From an uncultured Pelagibacteraceae bacterium (lineage in GTDB: Bacteria; Pseudomonadota; Alphaproteobacteria; Pelagibacterales; Pelagibacteraceae), in NCBI GenBank assembly GCA_902585045.1, contig CACICB010000002.1, positions 1-64,000 of the forward strand: a stretch of DNA of 64,000 nucleotides. Direction: 5' to 3'. The notes beneath the pieces are model-generated. The model ran no database searches, was not told where the DNA came from, and saw nothing but the letters and a program-made list of their open reading frames with translations. Shown piece after piece: positions 1 to 7,321 of this stretch. The number at the start of each line of letters is the position of its first letter. Position 1 is the first letter of the stretch. Position numbers and translations under genes: made by a program.

Positions 1-38
1 TCAGTTTTTGTTTCAATACTTTTAGACTTTGTAGACAT
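1..38 (-). CDS. N-terminus of a gene running off the left edge (probable sugar ABC transporter component)
   Basis: On the minus strand an ATG at 36-38 opens a frame reading M-S-T-K-S-K-S-I-E-T-K-T that runs off the window. It lies 61 bases downstream of the sugar-binding-protein gene, with a hairpin terminator between them. In such transporters the permease or ATPase gene usually follows the binding protein, so this is probably one of those, but twelve codons cannot show which. Confidence 0.5.
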   Translation of the reverse strand, partial: MSTKSKSIETKT

Positions 39-56
39 ATAAAAAAAACTTAAAAA

Positions 57-88
57 AAAAGGCCTAGTGGTTATTCACTAGGCCTTTT
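57..88 (-). terminator. Rho-independent terminator after the sugar-binding-protein gene
   Basis: A perfect 13-bp inverted repeat (57-69 with 76-88, arms AAAAGGCCTAGTG and CACTAGGCCTTTT) encloses a 6-base loop. On the minus strand it is followed by a run of T, the classic intrinsic terminator form. It sits 11 bases after the binding-protein stop codon and before the next same-strand gene. Partial read-through would give much more binding protein than membrane components. Confidence 0.9.
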
Positions 89-99
89 AAATATTTTTC

Positions 100-1023
100 T
101 TATCTATAACCTTGAGCAGCCCATTTTATTACGTCCTTCGCATTGTTAGGAGTAACAAAACCAGGTCCTGTCATAACAACACCGGCTGGCATTGTTCCAT
201 ATCTCATATATTGAGAAAAGATAGCTATAGGTAAATAACCTTGTAGATATTGTTGTTGGTCAATCAAGAACTCAACTTTTCCAGCAGCAGCAGCTTTTAG
301 CATACCTGGCGACATATCAAATGTACCAAGTTTAACGCTTCCAACTTTACCAGCAGACTCCAATGCTTTTAGAGCAGCTTCACCCGCAAGACCAGCTCCT
401 AAAGTAAGAATAGTGTCATATCCACCACCTAATTTAGCAGCCACAGCTTTTTGAATTTCAGTTGGGTCATTTGATGTACCTAATATGTCTACAGATCCAC
501 CAAAGCCTTTTTTGAAACCAGCACATCTTCTATCTAAAGCCACGTTACCTACTTCGTGGTTAACACATAGCGCTTTTTTACCACCAGCAGCTTTCATTTT
601 TTGTCCGCCACCTACGCCAGCTTCAAACTCTGTTTGACCTACGTGAGCACTAATACCTAGTTTCATGTAGTCGTCTGAACCTGAATTCATAGAGATTACT
701 GGGATACCCGCAGATATTGCAGCTTTAACAGATTTACCTAAAGCAGCAGCATCTGGAAGAGTTATTACAATACCTTTTGGCTTTTGAGAAACAGCATTAT
801 CAATAAGTTTTGCCATCTCTACCATGTCAAATGTTGCTGGAGCAGTGTATTTGCAAGATACTTTCATATCTTTACAAGCTTTATCAACTCCATTTTTTGC
901 AACAGACCAGAAAGGGTCATTTGCTTGTCCATGAGACACAACAATAATATCTACTGCTAAAGCAGCTACTGACATCATTGCCCAGCTCATTAGAGCAGCA
1001 ACTGTTAAGTATATTTTTTTCAT
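100..1023 (-). CDS. Periplasmic sugar-binding protein of an ABC transporter (ribose/inositol type)
   Basis: This 307-residue protein is a type I periplasmic binding protein of the Peripla_BP_4 (RbsB-like) family. A signal peptide covers about residues 1-24 (charged start, hydrophobic core, AALA before the mature VDIIVVSHGQ). The mature part shows the family features: NDPFW near the N-terminus, PKGIVITLPD, the hinge region IPVISMNSG, and an aromatic-rich C-terminus. The ATG at 1023 was chosen over an upstream in-frame start at 1059 because it begins the signal peptide and has GAGGGA 8 bases upstream. The adjacent iolG- and iolE-like genes suggest inositol or a related polyol as ligand; this is inference from context. 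Confidence 0.85.
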   Translation of the reverse strand: MKKIYLTVAALMSWAMMSVAALAVDIIVVSHGQANDPFWSVAKNGVDKACKDMKVSCKYTAPATFDMVEMAKLIDNAVSQKPKGIVITLPDAAALGKSVKAAISAGIPVISMNSGSDDYMKLGISAHVGQTEFEAGVGGGQKMKAAGGKKALCVNHEVGNVALDRRCAGFKKGFGGSVDILGTSNDPTEIQKAVAAKLGGGYDTILTLGAGLAGEAALKALESAGKVGSVKLGTFDMSPGMLKAAAAGKVEFLIDQQQYLQGYLPIAIFSQYMRYGTMPAGVVMTGPGFVTPNNAKDVIKWAAQGYR

Positions 1024-1051
1024 GATTATTTCCCTCATTTGTTTGTTAAAT

Positions 1052-1059
1052 TTGCGCAA
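1052..1059. promoter_or_regulatory. GC-rich palindrome upstream of the binding-protein gene (possible operator)
   Basis: TTGCGCAA, a perfect 8-bp palindrome inside a wider nearly symmetric AATT...AATT context, lies about 30 bases before the binding-protein start in otherwise extremely AT-rich DNA. LacI-family operators typically have such a CG-centred palindrome. No regulator gene is visible nearby, so an operator role is speculative. A TTGACA-like hexamer (minus strand, 1075-1080) lies upstream, but no well-spaced -10 box accompanies it. Confidence 0.25.
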
Positions 1060-1104
1060 TTAAAACAAAAAATTTGTCAAAACACAAAAGGAAAAAAATA
1101 TATA

Positions 1105-1120
1105 CAACTAGAGGTAGTTG
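1105..1120 (-). terminator. Weak hairpin terminator after the iolG-like gene
   Basis: CAACTA and TAGTTG form a 6-bp stem around GAGG. The hairpin starts 5 bases beyond the iolG stop codon. In the minus direction it is followed by TATATATTTTTTT. The stem is short and AT-rich, so termination is probably partial. Confidence 0.45.
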
Positions 1121-1124
1121 AAAA

Positions 1125-2120
1125 TTACTTTAATTTTACCACCTTTTTTTGCTTTATAGATTGATATGCAGCATTAGCAATTTTTAAAGCTAAATAACCA
1201 TCTTTGAAAGTTGATCTAGGTTTTTTTCTATTTTTATGCAGAGAAATCAATTCATTCAATTGCAAATTATAAGCTTCTTTATATCGCTCAATAAAAAAAT
1301 TTAAAAAGGGTTTTTGTGAATGGGATTGATTTGAATTAAATATCTCTGTAGCCGAGCTTTTTTGATTGCCTGATAAAAGCATTCCTTTTTTTCCAAATAA
1401 TTCAACTCTTTGATCGTATCCAAAAGAACAATGTCTAGAATTTGTGATTACACATATAACACCTTTTTTTGATTTCATAGTAACCGAAGCTAATTCATGA
1501 TCTTTAATTTTTTTATAAAAATTCTCAAATGAGCTTACAGTTGAACTTATTTCAGAAATTTCATCTTTATTTAAATAATACCTACATAAATCGAAATCAT
1601 GAATCATCATGTCTCTGAAAATACCTCCAGAAGATTTAAGATAAGCTTTTGATGGAGGCGCTGGATCTCTACTTGTGATTATTATTTTTTCCAATCTTCC
1701 TATTTTACCTTTTTCTAAATCTTTTTTTATTGAATAATGGCCAGGGTCAAATCTTCGATTAAACCCCATCTGTATCTTTGAATTATTTTTTTTTACTTTT
1801 TTGAAAGTTTTGACAATTTTATTTATATTTAAGTCTAAAGGTTTTTCACAAAAAATAGTTTTATTGTATTTAATACCCTCTTCGATAAATTTAATATGAG
1901 TATTTGTAGGGCTAGAAATAAAAATTATGTCTACTCTTTTGTCTGAAAAAATTTTTTTATAATTTTTTTCAATTTTACAATTATAAAGATTTTTAGCTTT
2001 TTTTCTAAGTTTATCAATCTTTTCGTACACATATAGAAGATTAAGTGTTTTATTGTGATATATGTTTTGAGCATGCATTTGCCCGATTCTACCAAAACCC
2101 AAAAGTGCTACATTGATCAT
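1125..2120 (-). CDS. iolG: Gfo/Idh/MocA-family dehydrogenase, probably inositol 2-dehydrogenase
   Basis: At 331 residues this has the usual family length. The N-terminal Rossmann fold carries GFGRIGQMHAQN at residues 8-19, and the family EKP motif follows at about residues 92-94 (FCEKPLDL). A later GGIFRDMMIHDFD segment corresponds to the conserved catalytic Asp/His region of inositol dehydrogenases. The reaction would be NAD-dependent oxidation of myo-inositol to 2-keto-myo-inositol. Divergence from an iolE-like gene 57 bases away supports the inositol role, although other substrates are possible in this broad family. Confidence 0.75.
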   Translation of the reverse strand: MINVALLGFGRIGQMHAQNIYHNKTLNLLYVYEKIDKLRKKAKNLYNCKIEKNYKKIFSDKRVDIIFISSPTNTHIKFIEEGIKYNKTIFCEKPLDLNINKIVKTFKKVKKNNSKIQMGFNRRFDPGHYSIKKDLEKGKIGRLEKIIITSRDPAPPSKAYLKSSGGIFRDMMIHDFDLCRYYLNKDEISEISSTVSSFENFYKKIKDHELASVTMKSKKGVICVITNSRHCSFGYDQRVELFGKKGMLLSGNQKSSATEIFNSNQSHSQKPFLNFFIERYKEAYNLQLNELISLHKNRKKPRSTFKDGYLALKIANAAYQSIKQKKVVKLK

Positions 2121-2177
2121 AAATTCTTTTGTAACTTAATTATTTATAATATAAAATATTATTACTTTCTGAAAACT
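2121..2177. promoter_or_regulatory. Divergent promoter region between iolG and iolE
   Basis: These 57 bases separate two divergent start codons and must hold both 5' regions unless promoters lie inside the genes. A consensus-like TATAAT at 2145-2150 could be the -10 box for iolE, placing its transcript start near 2157. No convincing -35 box is visible, and the minus-strand promoter cannot be assigned in this AT-only sequence. Confidence 0.35.
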
Positions 2178-3077
2178 ATGTCGATAAGATTAGGAATAGC
2201 ACCCATAGCATGGAGTAACGATGATATGCCTGAATTAGGTGGTAAAACTCCTTTAGAACAATGTTTAAAAGAAGCAAGTATGGCAGGTTTTACTGGAATT
2301 GAGTCTGGCGGAAAATTTCCAATGAATTCAAAAGAACTTATTCCAAAACTTGAAAAAGAGAACCTTAAATTATGTTCAGGTTGGTATGGGGCTCAACTAT
2401 TAAAAAGATCACCAAAAGAAGAATTTAAACTTATGCAAAAACAACTTAAATTATTCAAAGATTGTAAAGCACCTTGCATGGTTTTTGCTGAGGTAACAGA
2501 CTCCGTCCAAGGAGATCCTATAACACCGTTATCAAAAAGACCTAAATTAAATAAAGATGATTGGAATAGATTTATTAATTCAATAAATGAAATTAGTAAA
2601 ATGATGATAGATGAAAATATGCCATTAGCTTACCATCATCACATGGGAACTATAATAGAAACTGAGGAAGATACTTCTAGACTTATAGAAAATACAAAGG
2701 ATACAGTTAAATTATTAGTAGATACTGGTCATATGTTGTTTGCTCAAGGTGACTCTATTAGATTAGTTGAAAATTTTTACGAACGAATAATTCATGTTCA
2801 TTGTAAAGACATTAGAAAAGATGTTCTAGAGAAATCACTGAGAAATGATGCAACATTTAGACAAGCATTTTTAGATGGGGCATTTACTGTGCCAGGTGAC
2901 GGATGTATTGACTACATTCCTTTCTTAAATACTTTGAAGAAAAAAGATTATTCAGGATGGCTTGTGGTAGAAGCAGAACAAGACCCTGCTAAAGCAAATC
3001 CATTTGAATATGCAAAAATTGGTTTTAATTATTTAAGTAAAACTGCAAAACAATGTGGTTTTGAAATTATTAATTAA
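2178..3077 (+). CDS. iolE: Probable myo-inosose-2 dehydratase (IolE-type TIM barrel)
   Basis: This 299-residue protein belongs to the AP-endonuclease-2-like sugar isomerase/epimerase TIM-barrel superfamily. It begins MSIRLGIAPIAWSNDDMPEL, closely resembling IolE. The metal- and substrate-binding blocks are AYHHHMG, VDTGHM, HVHCKDI and the terminal VVEAEQDP. IolE dehydrates 2-keto-myo-inositol, the product of IolG, so the divergent pair encodes consecutive steps. The ATG at 2178 was chosen because the upstream 41 codons are low-complexity and overlap iolG. The last 4 bases overlap the convergent gene at 3074. Confidence 0.8.
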   Translation: MSIRLGIAPIAWSNDDMPELGGKTPLEQCLKEASMAGFTGIESGGKFPMNSKELIPKLEKENLKLCSGWYGAQLLKRSPKEEFKLMQKQLKLFKDCKAPCMVFAEVTDSVQGDPITPLSKRPKLNKDDWNRFINSINEISKMMIDENMPLAYHHHMGTIIETEEDTSRLIENTKDTVKLLVDTGHMLFAQGDSIRLVENFYERIIHVHCKDIRKDVLEKSLRNDATFRQAFLDGAFTVPGDGCIDYIPFLNTLKKKDYSGWLVVEAEQDPAKANPFEYAKIGFNYLSKTAKQCGFEIIN

Positions 3078-3583
3078 CGGTATACAGAGACTAATTCATT
3101 ATTACCCGCTGCTACACAAGGTGACTTTATGCAAGTACCAACTACCCATTCTGACCCTGGCTCTGACTCAAAGTTATTTGAAGAAACAAAAATTATACCT
3201 TTATCTGTAGATTGACCTGCCTTACCTTCAGCCTGAATTCTGGGATCTTGAGAGGTTTGTATTAACGGTTTATTAATTGAATATGGGTTTTTTAGATCAA
3301 TATTATTTAACACGTAATTTACGATTTTATCTGAACTCCAAGCAGAATTGCATTTCTCACCCCAAGACGTTGTGCTTTCTTCATTTGAGCTGCAACTATT
3401 TACCTCGTCATTAATAAAATCAACAACAGACTTATGATTTGATTTTATATCGTTTGCTTTTTGTAACACTTCAGATCTAGTTGAAGCTGTCCATAATAAC
3501 ATTGCAACCACATATGTTATAGAACTTAAAACTAAAACTTCTAATGGACCGAAATTTTTTAATTTCCTATTTATATCTATCAT
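3074..3583 (-). CDS. Unknown membrane-anchored extracytoplasmic protein, pilin-like in layout
   Basis: I do not recognise this 169-residue protein. It has a short charged N-terminus, one hydrophobic segment (about residues 12-32, starting GPLEVLVLSSI) and a polar exported-looking C-terminal domain with four cysteines (64, 78, 151, 156) that could form disulfides. The single N-terminal helix plus a C-terminal Cys pair resembles type IV pilin-like proteins, but the prepilin motif (G then FTLIE) is not met. The start codon overlaps the stop of the dehydrogenase gene by 4 bases, so the two are probably co-translated; its end overlaps iolE by 4 bases. Confidence 0.6.
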   Translation of the reverse strand: MIDINRKLKNFGPLEVLVLSSITYVVAMLLWTASTRSEVLQKANDIKSNHKSVVDFINDEVNSCSSNEESTTSWGEKCNSAWSSDKIVNYVLNNIDLKNPYSINKPLIQTSQDPRIQAEGKAGQSTDKGIIFVSSNNFESEPGSEWVVGTCIKSPCVAAGNNELVSVYR

Positions 3584-4536
3584 AAATTTACAATCATAGA
3601 TTTATCAATCTTATTTTCAAAGAAATCAATAATATTTTTGGTTGTTTCTAAAGACATTCTAGATTTACACTCATTCGTAAAGGTTGCTGAATGTGGACTT
3701 AATAAAACTTTTTTATTGGATATCAGAGGATTAGTTTTATCTATAGGTTCATTTTCAAAAACATCTAATCCTGCTCCAAAAATTATATTCTCTCTCAAAG
3801 CCTTATCTAAATCGTTTTCGTTGATAATTCCACCTCTTGCAGTATTGATTAAAATTGCTTCTCTTTTCATATTCTTAAGTTTGGAATAATCAATTAAATT
3901 TCTAGTTTTTTCATTTAACGGAACATGTAAAGAAATATAATCACAAATTCTTAATCCATCCTCAAGATTTTCGATTTTTTGTCCTCCAAATCTTTCAATA
4001 GTTTCTTTATTAACAAAAGGGTCAAATACTTTTACTTTCATCTCGAAACCTTTACATCTTTTGATTAAACTTTGACCTATCCTTCCAAATCCAACTATTA
4101 GAATCTCTTTTTTATAAAGTTCTAAAGTAGTAATTGTAGATGCATTTTTTTTAAAATTTCCAATTCTAACTTCTTGGTCGTATTGATTAATACTTTTTGA
4201 TATAGATAGCATCATATAAATTACATGCTCTGCTACAGCTACTGCATTTGCGGTAGCAGTTATTAATAAAGTTATTTTATTTTTTTTAATATAATTCAAA
4301 TCGACATTATCATATCCAACACCATGTCTAGATATAACCTTTAAATTTTTACATTTAGATAGAATTTTCTCATTTAATTTTGAAACTCTAAGTGTACAAG
4401 CATCAAAATTGGGTAGTACTTTTATTAAATTTTCTTCAGAAGTATCTTCGATTATTTCTAATTCAAACGCTGGATTATATTTTAATAAATTTATACCGTC
4501 TTGGTGAATTTTTTCTATAATTGCTACTTTATGCAT
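3580..4536 (-). CDS. D-isomer-specific 2-hydroxyacid dehydrogenase (phosphoglycerate dehydrogenase-like)
   Basis: The 318 residues cover the full catalytic and NAD-binding domains of the family. Visible motifs are the substrate-side RHGVGYDNVD, the nucleotide-binding VGFGRIGQSL, the catalytic Arg in NTARGG, the Glu in FENEP and the His in SPHSA. There is no C-terminal ACT domain, so it is shorter than typical SerA and could act on glycerate or another 2-hydroxyacid. The ATG at 4536 lies only 6 bases (AAAAAA) after the CCA end of tRNA-Glu; no Shine-Dalgarno fits, so translation would be near-leaderless after tRNA processing. A frame open upstream through the tRNA is rejected as coding. Confidence 0.85.
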   Translation of the reverse strand: MHKVAIIEKIHQDGINLLKYNPAFELEIIEDTSEENLIKVLPNFDACTLRVSKLNEKILSKCKNLKVISRHGVGYDNVDLNYIKKNKITLLITATANAVAVAEHVIYMMLSISKSINQYDQEVRIGNFKKNASTITTLELYKKEILIVGFGRIGQSLIKRCKGFEMKVKVFDPFVNKETIERFGGQKIENLEDGLRICDYISLHVPLNEKTRNLIDYSKLKNMKREAILINTARGGIINENDLDKALRENIIFGAGLDVFENEPIDKTNPLISNKKVLLSPHSATFTNECKSRMSLETTKNIIDFFENKIDKSMIVNL

Positions 4537-4542
4537 TTTTTT

Positions 4543-4617
4543 TGGCGGTCCCAAGGGGAATCGAACCCCTCTTTGTTGGATGAAAACCAACTGTCCTAAC
4601 CGATAGACGATGGGACC
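4543..4617 (-). tRNA. tRNA-Glu (anticodon TTC)
   Basis: The minus strand folds as a complete cloverleaf: a 7-bp acceptor stem GGTCCCA/TGGGACC, discriminator G with encoded CCA (4543-4545), an anticodon arm GTTGG-TTTTCAT-CCAAC with TTC at the anticodon, and a T arm AGGGG-TTCGATT-CCCCT. It reads GAA and GAG codons. The recJ reading frame runs 22 bases into its 5' half, and the next gene starts 6 bases after its 3' end. Confidence 0.97.
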
Positions 4618-6383
4618 GTATTTTTGATTGTCTTATTAACAGAAATATCATCGATAATAAACTCCACATTTGATTGCCCTTGCCACTCGTTTAGGGATAA
4701 TTTTCCTGCAATATTAAATAATTTTTTATCCTTTTTTAGTAAATATGCTCCGATTTCATTTTCGATACAGTTAAATGCTATCGATTTTACAGTTGATCCG
4801 TCCATCCCAACTAATACAGATTTTATATGTTTATCTTTTATGACTTTATTGTTGACTGATTTCATGTTCTCTAAAACAAATTTTGGCTCTGGATTGCCTG
4901 AACCAAAGGGTGCTAGCGTGTTAACCTTATTGTAAAATTCTATATTTAAAGCTGTTGGTGATATAACACAATCTAAATACAAAGGTTTAAACTTTGATGA
5001 TTTTATATTCTCTTTCTCATATCTTTTAAAAATAAATTTTTTAAATCTTTCAATATTTTCAATTGGTATTGTAAAACCTCCTGCCATTTTATGACCCCCG
5101 CCCTTAATAAGAATTTTTTCATGAGCAGCTGAAATAATTGCAGACCCAATATCAAAACCAACTACAGATCTTGCAGATGCTTTACCGATGCCGTCATCAC
5201 TAACTGTTATTATAATTACTGGTTTATTGAATTTATCTTTAATTCTTGATGCAACTATTCCAATTACTCCCTCATGCCAACCATTACCATCAATAACTAT
5301 TACAGGGTCATGAATTTTATTTCCTATCTTCAATAAAATTTTATCAAGTACCGCTTTTTCTAAAAGCTGTCTTTCTTTGTTAAAAATATCTAATTCTGAA
5401 GCTAATTTAAAAACATCTTTTGGGTTTTTGTTAATAAGCAAATTAGCTCCATGAGAAGACTTTCCGACTCTTCCACCGGCATTAATTCTTGGTCCTAATA
5501 AATATCCAATGTGATATACGTTAGGTTTGCTCTGTATACCACAAATATCAAGCAAAGTTTTTAGACCTAAATTTTTTTTAGATTTTAAAATTTTTAATCC
5601 TTGAGAAACAATTGCTCTATTCAATCCAATGAGAGGTACTACATCGCACACAGTTCCTAAGGCTACTAAATCTAAAAAATTAATTAAATTCGGTTCACTT
5701 ATTTCATTTTCAATAAACCAATTAATTGATCTTAATTCTTTATTTAAAGATACTAAAAACATAAATGTAACCCCAGCAGCACATAAATATTTTAAGTCAG
5801 ATTTATCATCTAGTCTGTTTGGGTTTACTACTGAATGTGCTCTTGGTAATTTTACTTCTGATTGATGGTGGTCAAGAATTATTACATCGATTTTATTTTT
5901 AAATGCAAAGTTTATTGCATCAAAAGAAAGTGTTCCACAGTCAACTGTAAATATAAGATTTACTCCATTATCAATTAGTTTTTTAATAGACTCTGGGGAC
6001 GGGCCGTACCCTTCAGTTTTTCTATCAGGTATATATATTTCATGAGATATGTTTATTTTATTAAAAAAATTTGCAAGTAAAGCGGTGGCAGAGGCTCCAT
6101 CAACATCGTAATCTCCGAAAATTCCAATTTTATGTTTATTGGTAATTGCTTGAATGGTTCTTTTTGCAGATTTTTCCATATCACTTATGATCTTAGGATT
6201 GGGTAAAAAGTTTTTTATTGAAGGGTTTAAGAAAGCCTGGACGTCTTCTTTTTTAATTTTTCTTATAGACAGTAATCTTGAAGTTATTTCATCAAGTGAA
6301 TAATTATCCTTAAAAAATAAAACCTCTTGATCATTATATTTTTTAAATATCCAACTTTTATTACTTACTGAGTTTGAAATCAT
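4596..6383 (-). CDS. recJ: Single-stranded-DNA exonuclease RecJ
   Basis: RecJ degrades single-stranded DNA 5' to 3' in recombination and mismatch or base-excision repair. The 595 residues match the family. DHH phosphoesterase motifs are present: DYDVDG (91-96), DCG (148-150), DHH (171-173). The DHHA1 domain has GPRINAGGRVG, SARS and GGGHKMAGGF, and an OB-like C-terminal domain follows. Its start overlaps the glpX stop by 4 bases (ATGA). Its last seven sense codons (TVPSSIG) and TAG stop lie inside tRNA-Glu, so the natural C-terminus is partly dictated by tRNA sequence. Confidence 0.95.
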   Translation of the reverse strand: MISNSVSNKSWIFKKYNDQEVLFFKDNYSLDEITSRLLSIRKIKKEDVQAFLNPSIKNFLPNPKIISDMEKSAKRTIQAITNKHKIGIFGDYDVDGASATALLANFFNKINISHEIYIPDRKTEGYGPSPESIKKLIDNGVNLIFTVDCGTLSFDAINFAFKNKIDVIILDHHQSEVKLPRAHSVVNPNRLDDKSDLKYLCAAGVTFMFLVSLNKELRSINWFIENEISEPNLINFLDLVALGTVCDVVPLIGLNRAIVSQGLKILKSKKNLGLKTLLDICGIQSKPNVYHIGYLLGPRINAGGRVGKSSHGANLLINKNPKDVFKLASELDIFNKERQLLEKAVLDKILLKIGNKIHDPVIVIDGNGWHEGVIGIVASRIKDKFNKPVIIITVSDDGIGKASARSVVGFDIGSAIISAAHEKILIKGGGHKMAGGFTIPIENIERFKKFIFKRYEKENIKSSKFKPLYLDCVISPTALNIEFYNKVNTLAPFGSGNPEPKFVLENMKSVNNKVIKDKHIKSVLVGMDGSTVKSIAFNCIENEIGAYLLKKDKKLFNIAGKLSLNEWQGQSNVEFIIDDISVNKTIKNTVPSSIG

Positions 6384-7321
6384 TTGTTGTAAATATTAGT
6401 TATAATTTTGTTAATTTTTTTACTTTTATGTAGAGCAAAAGTTGAGACTTTATATTCATTACCTAAATCTTTTACACCTATTGCTAAATCTCCATCTGTT
6501 ACACCTGTAGCACAAAAAATAACATCTCCTTTTATCATATCTTCAATATTATATTTTTTATTAAAATCTTTTATCCCTAACTTTTTTGCTCTGATTTTTT
6601 CTTCCTCAGTTAAAACAAGTTTGCCTTGTATTTGACCTCCCAAACAAGATAACGCGGAAGCCGCTAAAACACCCTCCGGACCACCTCCTGTACTATAATA
6701 AATATCATTTTTAGGTTTAGTGCCTATAACGCTCAATACTCCCGCTATATCACCATCTGAAATAAAATTTATGTTTACTTTCATCTTTCTAAGAGTTTGT
6801 ACAATATGATCGTGTCTTGGTCTTTTAAGCACACAAGCATTTAATTCTGAAATTTTTTTATTTTTTGCGTCTGCGAGTAATTCAATATTTTTTTCAACTC
6901 CGTTATCAATATCTAATAAGTTTTTTGGAAGATTTCCCCCAATTGCTATTTTTTCCATGTAAGTATCTGGTGCTGATAATAAATCACCCTTATTAGCTAC
7001 CGCAATTACTGAAAATGCATTAGGTTGATTATTAGCAGTAAATTTAGTTCCTTCCAAAGGATCAACAGCAATATCAAATTTGGGCCCATTTAAAGTTCCA
7101 AGTTTTTCTCCAATATATAGCATAGGCGCATCATCCATTTCCCCTTCGCCTATAACTATAGTCCCGTCCATATTTATTTTGTTCAACTCTCTTCTCATAG
7201 AATCTACAGCACCTTTGTCAGCTGCAATTTTATCTTTTTTTCCAATAAATTTAGATGCACCGATAGCTGCTTTTTCTGTTGCTTTAATAAATAGATTTAA
7301 AAATTTTCGATCAATTGACAT
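6380..7321 (-). CDS. glpX: Class II fructose-1,6-bisphosphatase GlpX
   Basis: GlpX hydrolyses fructose 1,6-bisphosphate to fructose 6-phosphate in gluconeogenesis. The 313 residues match the family, with the metal and phosphate motifs GEGEMDDAPM (58-67) and DIAVDPLEGT (83-92) and a glycine-rich GGGPEG segment. As the only bisphosphatase seen here it would permit sugar synthesis from small organic acids. It follows hom with no gap (hom stop immediately before the glpX start) and overlaps recJ by 4 bases, suggesting one operon hom-glpX-recJ-tRNA. Confidence 0.95.
   Translation of the reverse strand: MSIDRKFLNLFIKATEKAAIGASKFIGKKDKIAADKGAVDSMRRELNKINMDGTIVIGEGEMDDAPMLYIGEKLGTLNGPKFDIAVDPLEGTKFTANNQPNAFSVIAVANKGDLLSAPDTYMEKIAIGGNLPKNLLDIDNGVEKNIELLADAKNKKISELNACVLKRPRHDHIVQTLRKMKVNINFISDGDIAGVLSVIGTKPKNDIYYSTGGGPEGVLAASALSCLGGQIQGKLVLTEEEKIRAKKLGIKDFNKKYNIEDMIKGDVIFCATGVTDGDLAIGVKDLGNEYKVSTFALHKSKKINKIITNIYNK

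Noticed and set aside
4537-4590. In-frame extension of the dehydrogenase gene through tRNA-Glu from a TTG at 4590
   Set aside because: The extension is tRNA sequence and not a plausible protein N-terminus; ATG at 4536 fits the family start.
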